DNA from: CAZTZL01 sp964617625 | GTDB lineage: Bacteria; Zhuqueibacterota; QNDG01; DSAB01 | Length of the DNA stretch: 13,352 bases | Direction of reading: 5' to 3' | Assembly: GCA_964617625.1 (NCBI GenBank) | Contig: CAZTZL010000080.1 | Span: forward strand, 1-13,352 | In this document: positions 6,655 to 13,352 of the stretch, piece after piece | Numbering within the stretch: the first letter of the stretch is position 1 | Layout: each line of letters starts with the position of its first letter | Position numbers and translations under genes: made by a program | The notes under the pieces: model-generated | What the model was told of the DNA's origin: nothing | The model's input: the letters and a program-made list of their open reading frames with translations, nothing else | Databases searched by the model: none

Positions 6655-7941
6655 TTATTGGTGTTTCAAAACACGTTTCCCGTAATAGATGGCCGAATTG
6701 TCCAGTTCCTCTTCAATGCGAAGCAGCTGATTGTATTTTGCGATCCGTTCACTCCGGCAGGGCGCTCCGGTTTTAATCTGACCGCCGTTGGTTGCGACTA
6801 CGAGGTCCGCGATAGTCGTGTCTTCGGTTTCACCCGAACGGTGAGAAACCATCCATGTATATCCGTTCATGTCGGCCAGTTGAATCGTATCCAGTGTTTC
6901 TGTCAAAGTGCCGATCTGGTTGAGCTTGATCAGAATGGAATTGGCGACCTTTTTTTCGATGCCTTTTTTGAGAAGTTCAATATTGGTCACAAAAATATCG
7001 TCTCCTATGAGCTGGATTTTGGAGCCCAATTTGTCGGTCATGATTTTCCAGCCGTCCCAGTCGTTCTCATCCAAGCCGTCTTCGATGGAAAAAATGGGGT
7101 ATTTGTCGACCAGTTTGCAGTAATAGTCGACCATTGCTTCAGCTGTCAACTCCTTTTTTTCCGAAGCCAGGACATATCGTTTTTTCGCCGTATCGTAGAA
7201 TGAGCTTGCCGCCGGGTCGAGACAGATGAAAAAGTCGTCGCCCGGAGTATAACCGGCTTTTTCAATGGCCTTCAGGATAACCTGTATGGCTTCTTCGTTG
7301 GATTTGAGGTTCGGTGCGAAACCGCCTTCGTCGCCGACTCCGGTCGCGTAATTTTGATCTTTTAACACTTTTTTCAGATGATGATAAACCTCGGACGACA
7401 TTCGGTACCCTTCCTTGAAATTAGGTGCACCAACCGGGGCGATCATGAATTCCTGCAGATCCACGCTGTTGTCTGCGTGCGCGCCGCCGTTCAGTACATT
7501 CATACAGGGAACCGGTAAAATACGGGCTCCGACGCCTCCGATGTACCGGTACAGCGGCAGACCGACGTAATCGGCTGCAGCTTTTGCCACAGCCATTGAA
7601 ACACCTAATATCGCATTCGCGCCCAATTTGGATTTGTTTGGTGTCCCATCCAGTTCGATCAATATTTGATCAATGTCTGTCTGATAAACGGCATCTTCTC
7701 CAATAATTTCTTCTGCAATCGTTTCATTCACATTGGTCACGGCTTGGCTCACTCCTTTGCCGAGAAAACGCTTTTTATCTCCGTCCCGAAGTTCGACTGC
7801 TTCGTGTTCTCCTGTGGACGCTCCTGACGGAACGGCTGCGCGTCCGAGAATGCCGCTTTCCAGAACCACATCCACCTCGACAGTCGGGTTGCCGCGGGAA
7901 TCAAGAATTTCACGAGCTTGTACATCAATGATTGTAGACAT
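6655..7941 (-). CDS. eno: Enolase (phosphopyruvate hydratase)
   Basis: Glycolytic enzyme interconverting 2-phosphoglycerate and phosphoenolpyruvate in the cytoplasm. It is a full-length 428-residue protein with all key features: an N-terminal capping domain (about 1-130, with substrate loop GASTGEHEA at 40-48) and a TIM-barrel domain. Active-site residues are visible: Glu205 in GVGDEGGF, Lys339 in LIKLNQIG, magnesium ligands Asp242 (LDPAAS), Glu287 (SIEDGL) and Asp314 (GDDIFVTN), and the SHRSGETED signature at 366-374. One small difference is DNSVDLQEF where many enolases have DNNVDIQEF. The ATG at 7941 has an ideal AGGAGG 6 bases upstream. It follows the kinase/DUF92 fusion by 36 bases and is probably in the same transcript, though a separate promoter within that gene's end cannot be excluded. 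Confidence 0.99.
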   Translation of the reverse strand: MSTIIDVQAREILDSRGNPTVEVDVVLESGILGRAAVPSGASTGEHEAVELRDGDKKRFLGKGVSQAVTNVNETIAEEIIGEDAVYQTDIDQILIELDGTPNKSKLGANAILGVSMAVAKAAADYVGLPLYRYIGGVGARILPVPCMNVLNGGAHADNSVDLQEFMIAPVGAPNFKEGYRMSSEVYHHLKKVLKDQNYATGVGDEGGFAPNLKSNEEAIQVILKAIEKAGYTPGDDFFICLDPAASSFYDTAKKRYVLASEKKELTAEAMVDYYCKLVDKYPIFSIEDGLDENDWDGWKIMTDKLGSKIQLIGDDIFVTNIELLKKGIEKKVANSILIKLNQIGTLTETLDTIQLADMNGYTWMVSHRSGETEDTTIADLVVATNGGQIKTGAPCRSERIAKYNQLLRIEEELDNSAIYYGKRVLKHQ

Positions 7942-7947
7942 AGATTT

Positions 7948-7953
7948 CCTCCT
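7948..7953 (-). promoter_or_regulatory. Strong Shine-Dalgarno AGGAGG of eno
   Basis: A perfect AGGAGG 6 bases before the enolase ATG. It is the strongest ribosome binding site on this strand of the window and fits a highly expressed glycolytic gene. Confidence 0.8.
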
Positions 7954-7977
7954 GTTTGTTGAAGTTGAAATATTAAC

Positions 7978-9513
7978 TTATATTTTCAGAAAAAATATCC
8001 CGATTAAAATAAAACCAACACTACTTAACGCGCATAATCCATTGACGCAGTCGTTGTTCAACCAGGACAATCCGGAAATATGTTCCGTCTTTTTCCCTCT
8101 GCAGTGTATTTTCTTTTCTGTGATTTTTTTGCATGCCGGACAGCGGTGCTGGGCCTGAATGGTTGCCCCGAGTACGCTGTCGATCAGAGAAGCGATAAAT
8201 CCTCCGGATACGATCGTCCAGAAAACCGGGCTCAGAAAAGCCAAATTCAATCCGGATGGCGCGGAAAACGATCCGACGAGTACGATGACAATAGAACCGG
8301 CCAGGGCACTTAAAAGGCCGAGCAGTGTAATGCCGCCGGAAGTACCACGGGGAACGATCCTGAAATTGCGTATCGATCTTGGGGGCGTTTTAGAGAAGAT
8401 GCCGATTTCAGTTGCCCAGGTGTCCGCATTGACTGCGGCAATCGCTCCAAGGTAGAGGCCGTACCAGAGTTTATTTGGAAAGAAAACTTCGGCGACCATC
8501 AAGCATCCGGCCAGTCCCCCATTGGCGAGAACCTGAGTCAAGTCACGCTGGCTCGGTTTTTCGAAAATCAATTCGAACTGTGCTTTATAAGTTTTGCCGA
8601 TTTTTGAAAGTATGCTCGACAAGACAAAAAAGGACAGAATCGGGAGGGCCCAGCGCCATCCGCCAGTTCCAAATATCAATGCAGCCAATAGATATGTCCC
8701 GGCGCTCCCGCTCGCTGTCAGGAATTTTGCCCTGTAAGAAGCAACGGCGACGAAAAGAGCCAGTCCGATTCCCGCTGACAGCCGGATGTTGTCCCCATAT
8801 CCATGTGTGATCATATAATACAAAATAAATGCCGCTCCCAGCGGTGCGGAAAAGTTGTCTGATCCCTGTACTGAAAGTGCCTCGAGAGGGACAATGATGA
8901 GCGCGACGATTGCTCCGATCCACACGGCATTGAGCGGAGAAATCGTCAATTTGTCGATGTGTGCGATTAAGGGAAGCAGACCGGCAATGATGAGAAAAGT
9001 GCTGATAAACAGGATCAGCGACCCTTCCACCGATTTTTTGTCCGAAGTCCATTTGTATTCGTGAGGATGTTTTAGATTTTCGCCTGTGATGGCAGCGAGG
9101 GCATCCGGCCATGCCAAAATCAACATGGAAAGCATAAGAATTACTTTGTGGTTCTGCCAGCAGGTGATCGCCAAAACAAGAAAAGTCACCGGATAAAATA
9201 CGGTTCCGAAACTGGTTCTTTCGGTGCCGTGCATGCCTTTCAGTGAATCCGACCTTACACTTAAATAGTTGATCAGTATAAAAAGGACGGCCAGCCAGAT
9301 TAACGGCCGGTTGCTTATAAAAACGTACGGCGTAAAAAAAACCAGTGTCCCGACAAGGATATGAACGAGTTTTCTGGTGACTTCCGCAGACCAGCCCAGT
9401 TTGGATCTTGTTACTTCGGCGATCCCGATAAATCCGAAAAGGCCGAACAGGAAGATGACAAACCGAATCCAGTCCTGAGCGGACGCACCAAAGAGGAAAT
9501 TGACGGTTCCCAT
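7978..9513 (-). CDS. Fused dolichol/phytol kinase-like (VTE5-type) and DUF92 (VTE6/TMEM19-type) membrane protein
   Basis: A 511-residue polytopic membrane protein made of two families. Residues 1-235 resemble CTP-dependent isoprenol kinases (SEC59/VTE5, related to CDP-diglyceride synthases): RKLVHI (47-52), GTERTSFGTVFYP (95-108 region), WPDALAAITGE (135-145), TSDKKSVEGS (156-165) and DNFSAPLG (219-226). Residues 245-511 resemble DUF92: SGSAGTYLLAALIFG (268-282), LANGG (329-333), NADTWATEIG (362-371), PRGTSGGIT (388-396), and a C-terminal Cys/His block with CPAC (458-461), H-C-R-G (470-473) and LNNDCVN (485-491). In plants and cyanobacteria VTE5 makes phytyl phosphate and the DUF92 member VTE6 makes the diphosphate, so the fusion could convert an isoprenoid alcohol to its diphosphate; the substrate here is unknown. 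ATG at 9513 has a weak GAGAAAG upstream. It lies between uvrA and eno without terminators. Confidence 0.88.
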   Translation of the reverse strand: MGTVNFLFGASAQDWIRFVIFLFGLFGFIGIAEVTRSKLGWSAEVTRKLVHILVGTLVFFTPYVFISNRPLIWLAVLFILINYLSVRSDSLKGMHGTERTSFGTVFYPVTFLVLAITCWQNHKVILMLSMLILAWPDALAAITGENLKHPHEYKWTSDKKSVEGSLILFISTFLIIAGLLPLIAHIDKLTISPLNAVWIGAIVALIIVPLEALSVQGSDNFSAPLGAAFILYYMITHGYGDNIRLSAGIGLALFVAVASYRAKFLTASGSAGTYLLAALIFGTGGWRWALPILSFFVLSSILSKIGKTYKAQFELIFEKPSQRDLTQVLANGGLAGCLMVAEVFFPNKLWYGLYLGAIAAVNADTWATEIGIFSKTPPRSIRNFRIVPRGTSGGITLLGLLSALAGSIVIVLVGSFSAPSGLNLAFLSPVFWTIVSGGFIASLIDSVLGATIQAQHRCPACKKITEKKIHCRGKKTEHISGLSWLNNDCVNGLCALSSVGFILIGIFFLKI

Positions 9514-9578
9514 TTAATTAACTTTCTCTTTTATATCGGAATATGTAATCATTTTTTCGCATAAAATCAAGTTCTTTA

Positions 9579-12410
9579 TCACGTGTTTTTCAGCACCTGT
9601 TTCAGGAATTTTCCCGTATAGGATTGAGGACATTTGGCGACTTTTTCCGGAGGCCCGGTCACTACCACGTTTCCTCCATCGTCTCCGCCCTCAGGGCCGA
9701 GATCGATGATCCAGTCCGCGGTTTTAATCACGTCGGGATTGTGCTCGATTATCACCACAGAATTTCCCTTTTCCACCAGTCGGTTGAGCACGTTTAAAAG
9801 CATTTTAATGTCTTCGAAATGGAGTCCCGTTGTTGGTTCATCTAAAATGTAAAGCGTCTTTCCGGTGGATACTTTGGAGAGTTCTGTGGAAAGCTTGACG
9901 CGCTGGGCTTCCCCTCCCGAAAGTGTGGTCGCCGACTGTCCCAGATGGATGTATCCCAGTCCAACGTCGTGAAGGGTTTTGAGTTTTCTTTTAATTGTGG
10001 GAATCCGTTCAAAAAATTTAAAAGCTTCTTCAACAGTCATATCAAGCACATCGGAAATCGATTTGCCCCGGTATTTGACTTCCATTGTTTCACGGTTGTA
10101 CCGTTTTCCTTTGCAGATTTCACATGGGATGTAGACATCCGGTAAAAAATGCATTTCGATTTTGATGATGCCGTCTCCCTCACAGGCCTCACAGCGTCCA
10201 CCCCTGACATTGAAACTGAATCGGCCGGGACGGTATCCACGAATTTTGGCTTCGGGAAGCTGGGCAAAGAGATTCCTGACGTATGTAAACACTCCCGTAT
10301 ATGTGGCCGGATTGGATCGCGGTGTTCTTCCGATGGGGGATTGGTCGATGTCGATAACCTTGTCTATGTGTTCGATTCCCTCGATATTTTTATAGGCAAG
10401 CGGAATAGCTTTGCTCTGGAAAAAACGCCGCTGTAAAATCGGGTAAAGGGTTTCGTTGATCAGTGTGGATTTTCCTGAGCCTGATACACCCGTGATGCAC
10501 ACCGAAATTCCAAGAGGGATTTCGATGTCCACAGATTTCAGATTGTTCCCGCAGGCGCCGCCCAACCTGAGAAATCGGTTGTCCGGTTTTCTCCGTTTGG
10601 CAGGTAAGGGAATCGACTGTTTTCCCGAGAGGTACTGTCCTGTGACGGAATGCTTCGATTCGACGATCTTTTGCGGCGGCCCCATAACGACGACTTCTCC
10701 GCCGTGCTCGCCCGCACCCGGTCCCAGATCGACCACAAAATCAGCGGAGAGAATCATGTCCCGGTCGTGTTCGACGACGAGGACGCTGTTGCCCAGATCC
10801 CTGAGCGCCGTCAACGTATCGATGAGCCGCTGGTTGTCCCTCTGGTGAAGGCCGATCGATGGTTCATCCAGAATGTAAAGCACGCCGACCAGTCTGGAAC
10901 CGATTTGTGTGGCAAGCCGGATGCGCTGCGCTTCTCCTCCGGATAGTGTCCCTGCGGCCCGGTCCAGCGTCAGATAATCCAGTCCCACATTGACAAGGAA
11001 TTGAAACCGCTGGAGGATTTCCTTGAATATCTGGCGGGCGATGGTGTTTTCGCGTTCGGTCAGATTGAGATTCTCGAAAAAGAGTTTCGCCTCCTTGATC
11101 GAGTAGCCGGTCACTTCATTGATGGATTTATCCGCCACTTTAATCGACAGACTCTCTTTTCTGAGCCGGGCGCCTTCGCACTCGGGGCAGGAAAGCACGC
11201 TCATGTAAGTCTCGATCCAGGTACGAATCGACGGGGAATGGGTCTGTTTGTACCTCCGTTCCAGATTGTTTACAATTCCCTCGAATTTGTGTATAAAAAA
11301 TCCTTCGGCTTTCCGGTTGGCCGATTGATAATTGAACCGCAGTTCTTTGCTCCCCGAACCATAGAGAACGATATCCTGCTGATCACGGGTTAATTCCCCG
11401 AAAGGGGTGTCCAGAGAGAATCCATATTCATCGGCTACGGTTTTAAGCTGTGTAAAATACCATCCGTCTCTGGATTCTCCCCAGGGCCTGATGGCGCCTT
11501 CATTCAAACTTTTTTCCGGATTGGGGATAATGTGTTTGGGATCGACCTTCATGATGGATCCCAGACCGTTGCAGGTCGGACAGGCACCAAAAGGCGAGTT
11601 GAAAGAGAAGAGTCTCGGAGAAGGTTCTTCATAACCGATCCCGCAGTGCACACAGGCGAAGTTAGCCGAAAAAAGCCGTTCTTCTTTTTTTATAATGTCG
11701 ATGATGACCACGCCGGAAGAGAGCTTCAAGGCGGTTTCCAGCGAGTCGGCCAGGCGGGACGCAATTTCCGGGCCGACAACAAGGCGGTCCACGACAACTT
11801 CGATGCTGTGTTTTTTATTCTTGTCCAGTTTAATGGGACGGTCCACTTCGCGGACCGATCCGTCCACACGAACACGGACATATCCGTCCCTGCGGATTTG
11901 CTCGAAAACTTCCCTGTATTCACCTTTTCGTCCCCGGATCAGGGGAGAAAGAATCTGGATACGCGTTCCTTTTTTCAATTCGAGTATGGAATCCACCATT
12001 TGTTCAATAGTCTGTTTTTCGATGCGGCGTCCGCAATTATAGCAGTAGGGGATTCCGATGCGGGCATAAAGAAGACGGAGATAATCGTAAATTTCCGTGA
12101 CTGTTCCTACAGTGGAACGGGGATTCTTCGATGTCGTGCGCTGTTCGATGGAGATGGCCGGTGACAGGCCTTCGATTGTATCGACATCGGGTTTCTCCAT
12201 GAGGCCGAGGAACTGTCTTGCATACGCAGAGAGTGACTCGACGTAGCGGCGCTGTCCTTCCGCATAGATGGTATCGAAGGCGAGAGAGGATTTGCCGGAA
12301 CCCGACAGTCCGGTAATAACAACCAGTTGATTTCTGGGAATGTCCAGATCAATGTTTTTCAGGTTGTGTTCCCGGGCTCCCCGGATGGATAGAATGTCTC
12401 TATTGTTCAT
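9579..12410 (-). CDS. uvrA: Excinuclease ABC subunit A (UvrA)
   Basis: The damage-recognition ATPase of nucleotide excision repair, which acts as a dimer with UvrB. The 943-residue length is standard. Both ABC modules are complete: first Walker A GLSGSGKSS (34-42), signature LSGGE (489-493) and Walker B LYILDEP (511-517); second Walker A GVSGSGKST (641-649), signature LSGGE (830-834) and Walker B LYILDEP (853-859). Zinc-binding pairs are Cys253/256 with Cys277/280, and Cys740/743 with Cys763/766. Additional CxxC pairs at 123/126 and 408/411 match those in typical UvrA proteins. The ATG at 12410 has a close GGA and sits in a divergent 88-base gap. No LexA-like operator is recognisable there, so SOS control is not supported. 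No terminator follows, leaving 65 bases to the fusion gene. Confidence 0.99.
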   Translation of the reverse strand: MNNRDILSIRGAREHNLKNIDLDIPRNQLVVITGLSGSGKSSLAFDTIYAEGQRRYVESLSAYARQFLGLMEKPDVDTIEGLSPAISIEQRTTSKNPRSTVGTVTEIYDYLRLLYARIGIPYCYNCGRRIEKQTIEQMVDSILELKKGTRIQILSPLIRGRKGEYREVFEQIRRDGYVRVRVDGSVREVDRPIKLDKNKKHSIEVVVDRLVVGPEIASRLADSLETALKLSSGVVIIDIIKKEERLFSANFACVHCGIGYEEPSPRLFSFNSPFGACPTCNGLGSIMKVDPKHIIPNPEKSLNEGAIRPWGESRDGWYFTQLKTVADEYGFSLDTPFGELTRDQQDIVLYGSGSKELRFNYQSANRKAEGFFIHKFEGIVNNLERRYKQTHSPSIRTWIETYMSVLSCPECEGARLRKESLSIKVADKSINEVTGYSIKEAKLFFENLNLTERENTIARQIFKEILQRFQFLVNVGLDYLTLDRAAGTLSGGEAQRIRLATQIGSRLVGVLYILDEPSIGLHQRDNQRLIDTLTALRDLGNSVLVVEHDRDMILSADFVVDLGPGAGEHGGEVVVMGPPQKIVESKHSVTGQYLSGKQSIPLPAKRRKPDNRFLRLGGACGNNLKSVDIEIPLGISVCITGVSGSGKSTLINETLYPILQRRFFQSKAIPLAYKNIEGIEHIDKVIDIDQSPIGRTPRSNPATYTGVFTYVRNLFAQLPEAKIRGYRPGRFSFNVRGGRCEACEGDGIIKIEMHFLPDVYIPCEICKGKRYNRETMEVKYRGKSISDVLDMTVEEAFKFFERIPTIKRKLKTLHDVGLGYIHLGQSATTLSGGEAQRVKLSTELSKVSTGKTLYILDEPTTGLHFEDIKMLLNVLNRLVEKGNSVVIIEHNPDVIKTADWIIDLGPEGGDDGGNVVVTGPPEKVAKCPQSYTGKFLKQVLKNT

Positions 12411-12498
12411 TTTCCAACTTAAAAAGTACTTGTATTTTAGAAAAATTATCTTTAAATAGAACTTTATAATCTAATATAATCAAAGGAGGAAATCAACG
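12411..12498. promoter_or_regulatory. Divergent AT-rich promoter region between uvrA and the TPR gene
   Basis: This gap must hold promoters for both directions. On the plus strand two perfect TATAAT hexamers lie 10 bases apart (12465-12470 and 12475-12480). Only the first leaves room for a transcript start upstream of the ribosome binding site, and no good -35 box precedes it. On the minus strand TAAAAT (12439-12434) is the best -10 candidate for uvrA, again without a clear -35. A perfect 8-base palindrome AAGTACTT (12424-12431) lies next to it; no regulator is assigned. Confidence 0.45.
12482..12489 (+). promoter_or_regulatory. Shine-Dalgarno AAAGGAGG of the TPR gene
   Basis: A near-perfect ribosome binding site 9 bases before the ATG at 12499. 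It fixes the start and keeps the signal peptide intact. Confidence 0.8.
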
Positions 12499-13281
12499 AT
12501 GAAAAGGCCTTTGTCCGTTTTTTTATTGCTTTTCCTTGTTCAAATTTGTTTGCACCCGCTTATCGCTCAGGAAGCGGTTGAAGATTCTGTTACAAAGTAC
12601 ATCGCACTTGGGAATTCCCTGTCCAATCAATGGCAGCATAAATTAGCAATTGCCGCTTATCAAAAGGCACTTAAATTTGATCCCAACAATTATGAAGCCA
12701 ACTGGAAAACAGGGGATCAGTACACGGAATACGCCGATCGTCTGCCGGACGATCAAAAAGTGCAAAAAGAGACTTATTTTGAAAAGGCCCGTCAATTTTG
12801 CGAAAAAGCGATTGAAGTGAATCCTCAAGGCTATGAAGGTCATTTCCGTCTGGCTGTGGCGCTGGGACGTCTGGCCCTGTTCCGCGGCGGGAAAGAAAAG
12901 ATCAAACTTTCGAAAATGATCAAAGCCGAAGGTGATACGGCCCTAACTCTCAATCCGCAGGCTGATCTGGTCTGTCATCTTTTGGGGCGATGGCATCAGA
13001 ATCTGGCCAATTTAAGCGGTGTGCTCAAATTCTTTGCCGGTGTCTTTTTCGGCGGCTTGCCGCCGGCTTCCAATGAAGAGGCTGTTGCGTTTTTCAAAAG
13101 AGCCATAGAAATCAATCCCAATCACATCGAGCACTATCTCGAACTGGCACGGACCTATGAATTTATGGGTAAAAAGGAGCTGATGCGCGAACCTCTTGAA
13201 AAACTGCTCACGCTTCCCAATGTGGAGGAAGACGATCAGAAATATAAAGATGAAGCCAAAGAGATGTTGAAAAAGTTGTGA
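12499..13281 (+). CDS. Secreted TPR-repeat protein resembling eukaryotic RMDN/FAM82 (regulator of microtubule dynamics)
   Basis: A 260-residue protein with an N-terminal signal peptide (basic MKRP, hydrophobic core 5-18, likely cleavage after Ala23 in LIA-Q), so probably periplasmic; no lipobox is seen. The mature part is helical repeat: TPR-like units around 43-75 (AIAAYQKALKFDPNNYEA), 94-125 (ARQFCEKAIEVNPQGYEG), 140-172 and 193-225 (EEAVAFFKRAIEINPN). The second half matches from memory the RMDN/FAM82 pattern: a GRW motif after the third repeat (163-165), an aromatic/basic stretch ending in an FGGLPPAS-like segment (184-191) followed by EEA, and a closing charged P-x-x-x-E-E-D segment (240-245). 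The RMDN members of animals act at mitochondria and ER contacts; what bacterial relatives do is not known to me. It is a single-gene unit with its own promoter region and terminator, divergent from uvrA. Confidence 0.82.
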   Translation: MKRPLSVFLLLFLVQICLHPLIAQEAVEDSVTKYIALGNSLSNQWQHKLAIAAYQKALKFDPNNYEANWKTGDQYTEYADRLPDDQKVQKETYFEKARQFCEKAIEVNPQGYEGHFRLAVALGRLALFRGGKEKIKLSKMIKAEGDTALTLNPQADLVCHLLGRWHQNLANLSGVLKFFAGVFFGGLPPASNEEAVAFFKRAIEINPNHIEHYLELARTYEFMGKKELMREPLEKLLTLPNVEEDDQKYKDEAKEMLKKL

Positions 13282-13311
13282 TTCGAAAATCTACAGAATT
13301 TTGGTATATCG

Positions 13312-13337
13312 CCCCGGATTGATTCCGGGGTTTTTTT
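13312..13337 (+). terminator. Rho-independent terminator of the TPR gene
   Basis: A perfect 7-base-pair GC-rich stem, CCCCGGA (13312-13318) with TCCGGGG (13324-13330), encloses a 5-base loop and is followed at once by seven T (13331-13337). It lies 30 bases after the TPR stop codon. Confidence 0.93.
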
Positions 13338-13352
13338 ATTGATCTGAAAGAT

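Noticed and set aside
6658..7203. Plus-strand open frame of 181 codons
   Set aside because: It is antisense to the strongly conserved enolase C-terminal domain and is a shadow of its codon bias.
9541..9570. Possible minus-strand promoter for the kinase/DUF92 gene (TTGATT, 17 bases, TACATA)
   Set aside because: The -10 matches only 3 of 6 consensus bases in a generally AT-rich gap; not strong enough to list.
11532..12164. Plus-strand open frame of 210 codons
   Set aside because: It is antisense to uvrA; the low-complexity, charge-rich product resembles no known protein and it lacks a convincing ribosome binding site.
12411..12498. LexA/SOS operator upstream of uvrA
   Set aside because: Neither the CTGT-N8-ACAG type nor the GAAC-N4-GTTC type of site can be found in the gap.
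1..13352. Mobile elements, CRISPR arrays, tRNA or rRNA genes, long repeats
   Set aside because: No transposase, integrase, direct-repeat array, cloverleaf or rRNA-like sequence was seen; coding density is high and gene content is mostly core.

Overview
The window looks like a core-genome segment of a Gram-negative bacterium. It carries an apparent outer-membrane beta-barrel gene and an FtsB-type divisome gene, uses AGGAGG-like ribosome binding sites and has TATAAT-like promoters. The combination of a DUF502 protein, a dolichol kinase/DUF92 fusion, a membrane-bound RsbU-type phosphatase and a bacterial RMDN-like TPR protein would suit a deep-branching FCB-type or candidate-phylum lineage (Calditrichota, KSB1 or Marinimicrobia-like). 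That placement is a low-confidence guess from gene content. I see no mobile elements, CRISPR arrays, rRNA or tRNA genes.

Layout. Nine genes run on the minus strand from about 12410 down to the left edge, in transcription order: uvrA (excision repair ATPase), a fused isoprenol/dolichol kinase-like plus DUF92 membrane protein, eno (enolase), ftsB/divIC (septum formation initiator), a DUF502 membrane protein, a large orphan outer-membrane barrel, an RsbW-like anti-sigma kinase, an RsbU-like membrane PP2C phosphatase, and rlmN (cut by the window edge). Gaps are short: 65, 36, 94, 3, -4, 27, -4 and 5 bases. A sigma70-like promoter sits between eno and ftsB, so the strand may hold two transcription units: uvrA-DUF92-eno and ftsB-DUF502-barrel-rsbW-rsbU-rlmN. 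One gene reads the other way from the 88-base divergent gap upstream of uvrA. It encodes a secreted TPR protein resembling the eukaryotic RMDN/FAM82 family and is closed by a strong rho-independent terminator.

How the genes may work together. The left cluster is envelope- and division-centred: a divisome coiled-coil protein, a DUF502 inner-membrane protein, an outer-membrane barrel, and two halves of a partner-switching pathway (kinase/anti-sigma plus phosphatase). The last gene pairs overlap by four bases (TTGA at DUF502/barrel, GTGA at rsbW/rsbU), which suggests translational coupling. The STAS-domain antagonist and the sigma factor that would complete the switch are not in the window. The right half is housekeeping plus a candidate isoprenoid-salvage enzyme.

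The points most worth following up are the two-kinase fusion, the RMDN-like secreted TPR protein, and the barrel-RsbW-RsbU arrangement with a multi-pass membrane sensor. None is a proven new system. All calls come from reading the translated sequence and remembered family motifs, with no database search.
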